This document shows, piece after piece, positions 24,905 through 31,827 of a DNA stretch of 60,569 bases (position 1 is the first letter of the stretch; each line of letters starts with the position of its first letter). The translations under genes and the position numbers were made by a program. This DNA is from Lachnospiraceae bacterium (GTDB lineage Bacteria > Bacillota > Clostridia > Lachnospirales > Lachnospiraceae), in assembly GCA_003862155.1 (NCBI GenBank), contig QOUV01000014.1, positions 1 through 60,569 of the forward strand, written 5' to 3'. The notes beneath the pieces were generated by a model that ran no database searches, was not told the DNA's origin, and was given only the letters and a program-made list of their open reading frames with translations.

Positions 24905-25444
24905 ATGAATATTTATGTGACAAGACATGGTCAGACAGACCTGAATAAAGCCCACCTGATGCAGGGCCGCACCGATGCCCCGCTAAACGCCCACGGCCGC
25001 GAACAGGCAGCCGCAGCCGCCGCCCAGCTTAAAGGCATCCACTTTGACGCCGTCTACTCGAGCCCGCTGCAGCGCGCCATCGACACTGCCGTAATCATGA
25101 CCGGATTTTCACCAGACGACATCATAAAGGACGAGCGCATCATCGAAGTCGACTTTGGCCGCTACGAAAAGAAAAAATACACCCGCCTCGGCGCCCGCAT
25201 GTGGTCATTCTGGCTCCTCCCGACGATTTTCCCGGAGCCCGCGACCGTCGAATCGATCGCCCACATGAAAAAAAGAGCCCATTCCTTCCTGGATGAGCTC
25301 TCATCAAAGCACTATGAAAACGTCCTGATCTCCTGCCACGGCGGGATCATGCGTGTCCTCTGCGGAATCCTCGGCCACAAGAAAAACGAACTGATGTGGA
25401 ATCCCAAACCCCGAAACTGCGAGATCCGCCGCTTCACCCTCTAA
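24905..25444 (+). CDS. Histidine phosphatase family protein
   Basis: A 179-residue phosphoglycerate-mutase-like phosphatase. The phospho-His is in VTRHGQTDLN, the Arg pocket in SSPLQRAIDTA, the Glu in EVDFGRYE and the second His in SCHGGIMRVL. Substrate is not predictable; relatives act on sugar phosphates, alpha-ribazole phosphate or 2,3-bisphosphoglycerate. The region around residues 90-120 (TRLGARMWSFWLLPTIF) is more hydrophobic than usual. It is divergent from lon. It seems to lack a ribosome site and may be leaderless. A REP element starts at the base after its stop. Confidence 0.88.
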   Translation: MNIYVTRHGQTDLNKAHLMQGRTDAPLNAHGREQAAAAAAQLKGIHFDAVYSSPLQRAIDTAVIMTGFSPDDIIKDERIIEVDFGRYEKKKYTRLGARMWSFWLLPTIFPEPATVESIAHMKKRAHSFLDELSSKHYENVLISCHGGIMRVLCGILGHKKNELMWNPKPRNCEIRRFTL

Positions 25445-25475
25445 TGGGACAGAAGGGACGGTTCTTTTTGTCCCA
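25445..25475. repeat. REP-like element between histidine phosphatase and csoR
   Basis: One copy of TGGGACAG..GGGACGGTTCTTTTTGTCCCA starts at the base after the TAA of the phosphatase gene. GGGACA/TTGTCCC ends can pair, and the element sits between two converging genes where it could end both transcripts. Confidence 0.85.
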
Positions 25476-25515
25476 TTTTCAGAAAATTCTGACATTTAAT
25501 GTGCAAAAATCCACA

Positions 25516-25893
25516 TCATTTCATCAGTTTCTGTATCGTCTCGACAAGCTCGTCGATCACCTCGTCATTGCCGTTCTGGATATTTTCCTTAACGCAGGTG
25601 CGGATGTGGTTTCCGAGCACGACCTTATTGAAACTGTTCAGAGCCGCAGTCGCAGCGGCGCTCTGCCTCAGTACATCGATGCAGTACGTGTCGTCCTCGA
25701 CCATACGCTTGATGCCCCTGATCTGACCCTCGATCCTCGAGAGCCTGTTCACAAGGTCCTTCTTCTCCTTGGAGCTTCTCTCCTTCGTCTTGCCGGAGCA
25801 GCCTGCACAGCCACCCACCGTGCCCTCTGTATTCATCTGACCGCAGTGCGGACACATCTTCTCTTCTTTATCTAATGCAGCTGTCTGCGCCAT
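25516..25893 (-). CDS. csoR: CsoR-family copper-sensing repressor with Cys-rich N-terminal extension
   Basis: A 125-residue metal-sensing repressor. The DUF156/CsoR helical core (from about 42: LVNRLSRIEGQIRGIKRMVE) carries the copper-site pattern Cys in DDTYCIDVL, then His and Cys in GNHIRTCVKE, which fits Cu(I) sensing rather than Ni/Co or formaldehyde. Ahead of the core is a 40-residue extension with CPHCGQ and CAGC motifs, a possible zinc-ribbon-like or extra Cu site. An AGGAGG site precedes the ATG. Its promoter and the copA promoter carry the same ATACCC...GGGTAT operator, so it represses itself and copA until copper binds. Confidence 0.92.
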   Translation of the reverse strand: MAQTAALDKEEKMCPHCGQMNTEGTVGGCAGCSGKTKERSSKEKKDLVNRLSRIEGQIRGIKRMVEDDTYCIDVLRQSAAATAALNSFNKVVLGNHIRTCVKENIQNGNDEVIDELVETIQKLMK

Positions 25894-25913
25894 GATATTA
25901 CCTCCTGAAAAAT

Positions 25914-25942
25914 ATAATATACCCCATTGGGGTATGTGTCAA
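25914..25942 (-). promoter_or_regulatory. csoR promoter
   Basis: TTGACA (25942-25937), 17 bases, TATTAT (25919-25914) on the minus strand. The operator at 25919-25935 fills the spacer. Confidence 0.85.
25919..25935. promoter_or_regulatory. CsoR operator at csoR
   Basis: ATACCCC-ATT-GGGGTAT, a perfect 17-bp palindrome of the CsoR type, between -35 and -10. Two related sites lie at the copA promoter. Confidence 0.88.
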
Positions 25943-25973
25943 GTTTTTCTATCTATCCATAACAATTGAAAAA

Positions 25974-25982
25974 TGGTACAAT
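25974..25982 (+). promoter_or_regulatory. Extended -10 promoter of larC; possible leaderless mRNA
   Basis: TGGTACAAT is an extended -10 whose last base is seven before the A of the larC ATG at 25989. No Shine-Dalgarno is seen, the same layout as the histidine phosphatase gene. Confidence 0.5.
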
Positions 25983-25988
25983 GAACGC

Positions 25989-27179
25989 ATGAAAACACTT
26001 TATTTAGAATGCAATATGGGAGCCGCCGGAGACATGCTCTCCGCCTCTCTGCTGGACCTTTTTGACGATGATGAGCAGCGCTCCATCATTGAAAAATTAA
26101 ACGAAATTGCCCCGGAAGGCGTCTCCGTCTGGTCAGAACCCGTCACAAAGTGCGGGATCACTGGGACGCAGATGCACGTTGAGATAAACGGGCAGGAAGA
26201 GTCTTCTCAAGACCACCACGATGACAAAAGCCACCATCATCACACTTCAATGGCTCAGGTTGAGGAAATCATCAACGGCATGGATATCCCCGTCGAAGTC
26301 AAATACGACGCGGCCTGCGTCTACAAGCAGCTCGCCGAGGCGGAGTCCCGCGCCCACAACAAGCCGGTTTCCGAGATCCATTTTCACGAGGTCGGCATGC
26401 TCGACGCGATAATGGATGTCGTGAATTTTTGTTATATTTTACATAAAATAATGCCGGACCAGATCTTCGCATCGCCTGTCCGCACGGGATTTGGCGAGGT
26501 CATGTGCGCGCATGGGATCCTGCCTGTTCCGGCGCCGGCCACGGCCTGCCTGCTGCAGGGCGTACCGACCTACGCAGGCGGAATCGAGGGCGAAATGTGC
26601 ACCCCGACCGGCGCCGCGCTGCTTAGAAGCCACGTCCAGAAATACGAAGAGCGCCCTCTTATGACCATTGAAAAAACAGGTTATGGGATTGGACACAAGG
26701 ACTTTGCGGCAGCAAACTGCGTCCGCGCGTTTCTCGGTGAGACAGACGAGAGCATCAATTCAAACAGTACCGCTCCAATCGATGGTAAATATACCGATCA
26801 TGTCGTCGAGCTAAAATGCAATCTCGACGACATGACGGGCGAACAGATCGGCTTTGCGACGCAGATGCTTTTTAAAGCCGGCGCGCTCGATGTTTTCACA
26901 ACCGCGATCGGCATGAAAAAGAACCGTCCGGGCATTCTGCTTACCGTACTCTGCCGCCCCGACGACACCGGAAAAATAGTCCCGCTGATCTTCAAACACA
27001 CGACGACGATCGGAATCAGGGAGACGCTCTGCAATCGCTATATATTAAAGCGCACAGTAGTAACAGACAAGAACGGAATCCGTAAAAAAATTTCCGAGGG
27101 CTACGGCGTGCATAAAGAAAAAAGCGAGTTCGACGATCTCGCCAGACTCGCAGCAAAAAACGATACTTCAATTTTTTAA
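25989..27179 (+). CDS. larC: Nickel-pincer cofactor synthesis protein LarC (single frame)
   Basis: A 396-residue LarC, the CTP-dependent nickel insertase that completes the nickel-pincer nucleotide cofactor of lactate racemase and related enzymes. Signs: LYLECNMGAAGDMLSASL at the start, a His-rich nickel-type insert (HHDDKSHHHH near 75-85), EIHFHEVGMLDAIMDVV, PTGAALL and the C-terminal LarC2 part (LKCNLDDMTGEQIG; AIGMKKNRPGILLTV). In lactobacilli LarC1 and LarC2 are joined by a programmed frameshift; here the frame is continuous. No larA, larB or larE lies nearby, so it is an orphan and the partner enzyme must be elsewhere. Confidence 0.93.
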   Translation: MKTLYLECNMGAAGDMLSASLLDLFDDDEQRSIIEKLNEIAPEGVSVWSEPVTKCGITGTQMHVEINGQEESSQDHHDDKSHHHHTSMAQVEEIINGMDIPVEVKYDAACVYKQLAEAESRAHNKPVSEIHFHEVGMLDAIMDVVNFCYILHKIMPDQIFASPVRTGFGEVMCAHGILPVPAPATACLLQGVPTYAGGIEGEMCTPTGAALLRSHVQKYEERPLMTIEKTGYGIGHKDFAAANCVRAFLGETDESINSNSTAPIDGKYTDHVVELKCNLDDMTGEQIGFATQMLFKAGALDVFTTAIGMKKNRPGILLTVLCRPDDTGKIVPLIFKHTTTIGIRETLCNRYILKRTVVTDKNGIRKKISEGYGVHKEKSEFDDLARLAAKNDTSIF

Positions 27180-27191
27180 ATCAGTTGTGAA

Positions 27192-27268
27192 GGGCTCATT
27201 GTACAATTTTTTTAAGAGTCGACGGGCTCTTTGCACAATTCTTTTAAGAGTCAACGGGCTCTCATCGT
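27192..27268. repeat. Tandem 32-bp repeat after larC
   Basis: Units starting GGGCTC at 27192, 27224 and 27256 give an exact 32-base period for two full copies and one partial. Each unit holds TTAAGAGTC..CGGGCTCT, which can fold as AAGAG/CTCTT. They may end larC transcription although no clean T tract follows. Confidence 0.75.
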
Positions 27269-27403
27269 TGGAGCAAACGAGGTCGATTTCGACGTATAGT
27301 GAAAAGAAAAAATTTTGATTTGTTACAAATCTTTATGATTTGTAGCAATTTCTCCAACGTAGAAGCTATAGTGAAAATTTTCAGCTCCGCATCATTCAAT
27401 GAT
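27269..27403. other. AT-rich spacer between larC and copA
   Basis: No gene is visible. GTTGGAG (27267) and CTCCAAC (27349) can pair across an AT-rich stretch that holds GATTTGTTACAAATC, and TATAGTGAAAA occurs twice. This looks like structured non-coding or degenerate DNA; no class was recognised. Confidence 0.4.
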
Positions 27404-27436
27404 AAAAAAAGTGTAACACAGGAGTCATCCCCGTGT
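27404..27436 (-). terminator. Probable copA terminator
   Basis: On the minus strand ACACGGGG and TCCTGTGT (with G-U pairs) form a stem around a 5-base loop, followed five bases later by seven T. It lies 30 bases beyond the copA stop. Confidence 0.45.
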
Positions 27437-27465
27437 CCCACAATAAATCAAAAGAGTTCTCTGAC

Positions 27466-27678
27466 TCAGGCCTTGACTGACACGAACTCGTAGCCTGCGT
27501 CTTCGATGGCCTTCTTGATGTCTGCCTCTGCGATCGGCTTTGTGGACTCGATCACAGCCTCGCCTTTCTCGTGATCGGCGGTGGCATTCGTGACGCCGTC
27601 GATGCCCTTGAGGCCGTTGCTTACGTGCTTCTCGCACATGTTGCACATCATGCCCTTAACTTCGATAGTTTCCTTCAT
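27466..27678 (-). CDS. copZ: CopZ-like copper chaperone domain with its own internal start inside copA
   Basis: The last 70 residues of the copA frame form a complete heavy-metal-associated domain that begins MKETIEVKGMMCNMCEKHV, exactly like a free-standing CopZ. The ATG at 27678 is preceded by AGGAGGTAACACT, a perfect Shine-Dalgarno at ideal spacing. In the copA frame this ribosome site is translated as S-G-G-N-T. A separate 70-residue copper chaperone could therefore be made from the same mRNA as well as the fused form. The metal motif is CNMC rather than the usual CxxC with T/A-S, still a two-Cys copper site. Confidence 0.65.
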   Translation of the reverse strand: MKETIEVKGMMCNMCEKHVSNGLKGIDGVTNATADHEKGEAVIESTKPIAEADIKKAIEDAGYEFVSVKA

Positions 27679-30108
27679 AGTGTTACCTCCTGATACATTT
27701 GCTTCTGATGAGCTCTCACCAGAAATATTTTCAACAGGGCAGGCAGCCGGATTCCCATTCACGGCATTTTCTGCCACAATTACTTTTGAAGCCGCGATGT
27801 CCGGGAGTGCCGGATGCCTCAGCGGTTTATCGTGTTTAGCACTGTGAACTTTGAAAAGGTTCAGGCGCAGCGCATTCATGCAGACAGTAAAGCTTGAAAG
27901 GCTCATCGCAGCAGCGCCCCACATCGGGTTCAGGTGGATGCCTGGATAGAGGCCGGCAGCCATCGGGATCAGAAGCGCGTTGTAAGCGAACGCCCAGAAC
28001 AGGTTCTCGTAAATATTTCTAAGGGTCGCACGCGACAGCCTTATTGCTGCAGAAACATCTGTCAGCTTTGAATTCATCAGGACAATATCGGCAGAATCAA
28101 TAGCAACATCGGTCCCGGCGCCGATAGCAATACCGGTGTCGGCGCGCGTCAGAGCCGGCGCATCGTTGATACCGTCGCCGACCATCGCAACTCTGCCGCG
28201 CTTCTGAAGGTCGCGGATGACCTTTTCCTTGCCATCCGGCAAAACGCCCGCAATTACACGATTCACACCGGCCTGCCCGCCGATGGCCTTCGCGGTGCGC
28301 TCGTTGTCGCCCGTCAGCATCACGACTTCGATGCCCATGTGCTGCAGTTCCTTTACAGCCTGGCGCGAGTCGGACTTGATGACATCAGCCACAGCAATAA
28401 TTCCAGCCAGCTTGCCGTCTTCTTCAAAAAACAGCGGCGTTTTGCCCTGCTCAGCAAGCTCATCTGACTTTTCCTGAATATCTTTCGGCACATTTACAAG
28501 CGAAGAAATAAATGCAGAAGACCCGCCGTAAACTGTCTTTTCTTCTATTATACCCTTTAGTCCGTGACCTGCAAGTGCCTCGAAATCAGAAGCACAAGCG
28601 GCCTCGATTCCGTCGGCCTCAGCCTTGTCGACAACAGCCTTCGCAAGAGGATGCTCGGACATTTTTTCAAGGGAAAAAGCCTTCGCCAAAAGTTCCTGCG
28701 CACTTACATCTTCCGCAGGGATGATATCAGTAACCTGCGGCCTGCCCTCGGTGATCGTTCCGGTCTTGTCGAGCGCGATGATCTGAACTTTCCCGGCATT
28801 TTCAAGGGCTTCAGATGTCTTGAAAAGCACGCCGTTCTTGGCGCCCATGCCGTTGCCGACCATTATAGCGACAGGTGTTGCAAGACCAAGAGCACACGGG
28901 CAGGAAATTACAAGAACCGTGATCGCATGCTCGAGTGAAGTCATCGCGCCGCCGCCAAGTATCAGCCAGACAATGAAAACAAGGAGCGCAATGCCCATAA
29001 CTGTCGGAACGAAAACTCCCGAAACGCGGTCCGCAATGCGGGCGATCGGCGCTTTCGTCGCGGCTGCGTCGCTTACCATCTGAATAATCTGCGAAAAAGT
29101 GGTGTCCTCGCCGACTCTCGTAGCGCGCGCCCTTATAAAACCGGACTGGTTTATCGTTGCAGCGGAAACCGTATCGTCCACATTTTTATCGACAGGGATC
29201 GACTCACCGGTCAGCGCACTCTCATCGACTGCCGTCGAACCCTCAACTATCACGCCATCGACAGGGATCGACTCGCCCGGCTTTACAACAAAAATGTCCC
29301 CAGACTTCACTTCATCAATCCCAACCTCGACCTGCTGCCCGTCGCGCTCGATAACAGCGGTCTTTGGGGCCATTTTCATCAGATTTTTCAGTGCATCTGT
29401 CGTGCGGCCCTTCGAATACGACTCGAGCGTCTTTCCGATCGTGATCAGCGCCGGGATCATCGCAGCCGACTCAAAATACAAGTTGTTGTGGTAAAGCGGC
29501 ATCAGATCCATATTTGAAATGCCTGTGGTCAGCAGATATGTCATCCTGTACAAAATATAAAGCGACCAGCCGAACGACACGCTCGAGCCGAGCGCCACCA
29601 GAGCATCCATATTCGGCGCGCCGTGAGCCAGCGACTTGAATCCACTTATGAAAAATGCCCGGTTTATCATCATGACAACCAGCGCCAGAAGCATCTGCGT
29701 GATCGCAAGTCCAATATGGTTGTGGTTCAAAAATGCCGGCACCGGCCATCCCCACATATTGTGGCCCATCGTGATATACATCAGCACAAGCAGCACGATG
29801 ACCGACCATATCAACCTCTTCAAAAGCTTCGGAGTCGTCGTATCCTTTAAAGATTCCTCCTCAGCTGCCAGCTTCTGGCTCGCACTCACTCCGCCCTGCT
29901 GCTTCTCAAAATCCTGCTTCGAAGCTCCATATCCTGCATCTTCAACAGCCTTGATAATATCTGCCGCGCTCGCAGTGCCGTCGACAGCCATCGAATTCGT
30001 CAGCAGCGAAACATTCACAGACTTGACGCCCGGCACCTTGCTGACCGCCTTCTCAACGTGCGCCTGGCACGAAGCGCAGCTCATGCCGGTCACATTAAAC
30101 TTCTCCAT
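27466..30108 (-). CDS. copA: Copper-exporting P-type ATPase CopA with fused C-terminal CopZ domain
   Basis: An 880-residue P1B-type ATPase that pumps Cu(I) out of the cell. Domains: N-terminal metal-binding domain with MSCASCQAHVEKA, membrane helices, the transport motif CPCALGLATP near 402, phosphorylation DKTGTITEGRP near 446, HPLAKAVV, and GDGINDAPAL near 646. Beyond the normal end the frame continues through a linker into a second metal-binding domain (811-880) that looks like a captured copZ gene with its ribosome site still present. Two CsoR-type operators flank the promoter. It lies on the strand of csoR but larC separates them. Confidence 0.95.
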   Translation of the reverse strand: MEKFNVTGMSCASCQAHVEKAVSKVPGVKSVNVSLLTNSMAVDGTASAADIIKAVEDAGYGASKQDFEKQQGGVSASQKLAAEEESLKDTTTPKLLKRLIWSVIVLLVLMYITMGHNMWGWPVPAFLNHNHIGLAITQMLLALVVMMINRAFFISGFKSLAHGAPNMDALVALGSSVSFGWSLYILYRMTYLLTTGISNMDLMPLYHNNLYFESAAMIPALITIGKTLESYSKGRTTDALKNLMKMAPKTAVIERDGQQVEVGIDEVKSGDIFVVKPGESIPVDGVIVEGSTAVDESALTGESIPVDKNVDDTVSAATINQSGFIRARATRVGEDTTFSQIIQMVSDAAATKAPIARIADRVSGVFVPTVMGIALLVFIVWLILGGGAMTSLEHAITVLVISCPCALGLATPVAIMVGNGMGAKNGVLFKTSEALENAGKVQIIALDKTGTITEGRPQVTDIIPAEDVSAQELLAKAFSLEKMSEHPLAKAVVDKAEADGIEAACASDFEALAGHGLKGIIEEKTVYGGSSAFISSLVNVPKDIQEKSDELAEQGKTPLFFEEDGKLAGIIAVADVIKSDSRQAVKELQHMGIEVVMLTGDNERTAKAIGGQAGVNRVIAGVLPDGKEKVIRDLQKRGRVAMVGDGINDAPALTRADTGIAIGAGTDVAIDSADIVLMNSKLTDVSAAIRLSRATLRNIYENLFWAFAYNALLIPMAAGLYPGIHLNPMWGAAAMSLSSFTVCMNALRLNLFKVHSAKHDKPLRHPALPDIAASKVIVAENAVNGNPAACPVENISGESSSEANVSGGNTMKETIEVKGMMCNMCEKHVSNGLKGIDGVTNATADHEKGEAVIESTKPIAEADIKKAIEDAGYEFVSVKA

Positions 30109-30134
30109 GCATTGCCCTTCTTTCTCTCAAAAAA

Positions 30135-30151
30135 ATACCCAAGATGGGTAT
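30135..30151. promoter_or_regulatory. CsoR operator 2 at copA (leader)
   Basis: ATACCC-AAGAT-GGGTAT, 17 bp, within the copA leader just downstream of the predicted start. Confidence 0.8.
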
Positions 30152-30164
30152 CACTCTGCCCACT

Positions 30165-30193
30165 ATAATATACCCCCCGTGGGTATTTGTCAA
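30165..30193 (-). promoter_or_regulatory. copA promoter
   Basis: TTGACA (30193-30188), 17 bases, TATTAT (30170-30165) on the minus strand; the same boxes and spacing as the csoR promoter, start near 30158. Confidence 0.85.
30170..30186. promoter_or_regulatory. CsoR operator 1 at copA (promoter spacer)
   Basis: ATACCC-CCCGT-GGGTAT, 17 bp, filling the spacer between -35 and -10, in the same position as the operator in the csoR promoter. Confidence 0.85.
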
Positions 30194-30194
30194 G

Positions 30195-30288
30195 TGGGTC
30201 AGTGGGGACGGTTGGAGCGGTTGTTATGCTGTCGCGAGTCCGTAGGACGAAGTCAGAGCGGAAACGGCGAACCGCTCTTTTTGTCCCA
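30195..30288. repeat. REP-like element split by a 60-base hairpin insert
   Basis: The left part TGGGTCAGTGGGGACGGTT and the right part CTCTTTTTGTCCCA are the two ends of the REP element, but between them lies an extra hairpin with arms GAGCGGTT (30215-30222) and AACCGCTC (30270-30277). It directly abuts the copA -35 box. Confidence 0.65.
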
Positions 30289-30324
30289 TTTTTAGATTAT
30301 TCAGACACAATATGCCCTTTTTAA

Positions 30325-30533
30325 GCCCGAAGCAGCGTCGCAGATGGGCGGTCTCGCTCCGTAGGATTTTTCTGTTCGCGTGCGCTCGTCTATGTGCCGC
30401 CCTCTGACCAATGTATGGTCTTATAATGGTTATGATTTTGGTGGGTGGTCACCCGGGCGGCAACATCGCGCACGCTCTCTACGAAAAATCCTAAGGTCGC
30501 GAGCCCGTTCCATTCTGCGACGCTGCTTCCTGG
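30325..30533. repeat. Large imperfect inverted repeat (~209 bp)
   Basis: Left arm about 30325-30410 and right arm about 30446-30533 are reverse complements over some 85 bases with bulges. Matching blocks include GAAGCAGCGTCGCAG with CTGCGACGCTGCTTC, TAGGATTTTTC with GAAAAATCCTA, and TGACCA with TGGTCA; the loop is about 35 bases. GC is higher than in the flanks. It could be a MITE-like element or a long structured RNA; no coding frame is convincing. Confidence 0.75.
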
Positions 30534-30873
30534 GTCGAAGTCATTTGTTTCTGCAATGGCTTATTTTTCAGACGATCTACTCCACACCACTTTCACTATA
30601 GGTCTACCCAGATATCAAATGTACCAAAGACATTTTCTCATTTTCACCATGCGCGATTTCCTGTTTAGTTCGCTCCAAATCCTGATTTTTTATTTTAACT
30701 ATACGTTGAAATCACCACAATTTGCTCCAAGGGTGTGTTGCAAACGGACTAAATAAGTATCAATAGTGATAAAACTGTATTTTAATAATACGTATCATCA
30801 ATTCGCATTTGGAGCAAACCACTCTCCCAGCAACCACTATTGAAAATCTTCGCCAAAAGGTGCTCACATTTTT
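30534..30873. other. AT-rich non-coding stretch upstream of the SDR gene
   Basis: No gene can be supported. Two phrases recur in opposed orientation: TTCGCTCCAAAT near 30669 and ATTTGGAGCAAA near 30808, and TTTGCTCCAAG near 30721. Similar TTGGAGCAAAC occurs near 27268, so this may be a degenerate dispersed repeat. Confidence 0.4.
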
Positions 30874-30902
30874 TTGAAACCTCCCCTCAAATACATTATA
30901 AT
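30874..30902 (+). promoter_or_regulatory. Promoter of the SDR gene
   Basis: TTGAAA (30874-30879), 17 bases, TATAAT (30897-30902). Start near 30909, which leaves just room for the AAGGAGG ribosome site. Confidence 0.8.
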
Positions 30903-30924
30903 GACAGAAAAAGGAGGAATTCAT

Positions 30925-31827
30925 ATGCACATTATAACATCCATAACAGGAAGACTCGTCTCCATCTTCGGCAACATGTTCTTCTGGCTCGGCGTCGCGG
31001 GCATCATCATCGCACTGATTGAAAACGCACGCCTCCGCCATTACAAAAAGCATGAGACCAATAAAAAGCGCATCGCGGTTATCACCGGCGCATCCAGTGG
31101 ACTAGGCCGCGGATATGTTTTAGCGCTCGCAAAGCAGATGGCAGAATTTGATATCGACGAATTCTGGCTGATTGCAAGAAATGAGGACAGGCTGAAGGCG
31201 CTCGCAGACGAGGCCAAAGTGCCATGCCACATCCTGCCGGCAAATTTGACAGCAAAGGAATCATTTGAAAAGGTCACAGGAGGCCTGAAGGAGGCCTGTT
31301 GCGAAGTTTCGCTGCTGATAAATTCCGCGGGAATGGGCCTTTCCAGGACAAGCGAAGAGGCCGGAAATGACGGCGAGCAGCGCATGATCACATTGAATGA
31401 ATCCGCTACAGTCGCCATGATCCATGCCTGCCTGCCGTATATGACGGCAGGCTCGCGCATTGTAAATATTTCGTCGGTCGCAGGTTTCCAGTCGATGGCC
31501 GGCTTCAATACCTACGCCGCCACCAAGGCATTTGTATTAAATTACAGCCGCGCGCTGCGCCAGGAGCTTCTCCCGAAAAAAATCACCGTCACAGCCGTCT
31601 GCCCATACTGGGTCCGCGACACTCGTTTCATCGAGACAGCCTCAGGCCACAAGTCGTCACCGTTCCTCTCAGTAAGAACAGAAACCGTCATCAGACGCAG
31701 CCTGCGCACGATCAAACGCCGCGGTATAGTATCTACTCCGTCAATCGTCTCATTCCTCGATTATATACTGAGCGGCCTCATCCCGGACAACATCCTCTCG
31801 CGAATCGCCTCTCTGGCCCGCGTCTAA
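30925..31827 (+). CDS. Membrane-anchored short-chain dehydrogenase/reductase
   Basis: A 300-residue classical SDR oxidoreductase. An N-terminal hydrophobic segment (about residues 9-32, FGNMFFWLGVAGIIIALI) anchors it to the membrane, then the NAD(P) site TGASSGLGRGY, the catalytic Ser in NISSVAGF and YAATK (Tyr and Lys). The pattern is like ketoacyl/sphinganine reductase-type SDRs; substrate unknown. The start is the ATG at 30925, six bases after AAGGAGG; a longer reading would start inside the promoter. It stands alone, flanked by REP elements, one starting at the base after its stop. Confidence 0.88.
   Translation: MHIITSITGRLVSIFGNMFFWLGVAGIIIALIENARLRHYKKHETNKKRIAVITGASSGLGRGYVLALAKQMAEFDIDEFWLIARNEDRLKALADEAKVPCHILPANLTAKESFEKVTGGLKEACCEVSLLINSAGMGLSRTSEEAGNDGEQRMITLNESATVAMIHACLPYMTAGSRIVNISSVAGFQSMAGFNTYAATKAFVLNYSRALRQELLPKKITVTAVCPYWVRDTRFIETASGHKSSPFLSVRTETVIRRSLRTIKRRGIVSTPSIVSFLDYILSGLIPDNILSRIASLARV

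Noticed and set aside
25989-27179. Programmed frameshift in larC
   Set aside because: The frame is continuous from LarC1 to LarC2 without need for a shift.
27192-27268. CRISPR-like array
   Set aside because: Period of 32 bases has no variable spacers, only two and a bit diverged tandem copies, and no cas genes are near.
30325-30533. Retron msr-msd or group II intron
   Set aside because: No reverse transcriptase is near and no domain V-like motif was seen; only a long inverted repeat is supported.
30380-30756. Small plus-strand frames between copA and the SDR gene
   Set aside because: They run across the inverted repeat and AT-rich spacer, show no family pattern and lack ribosome sites.
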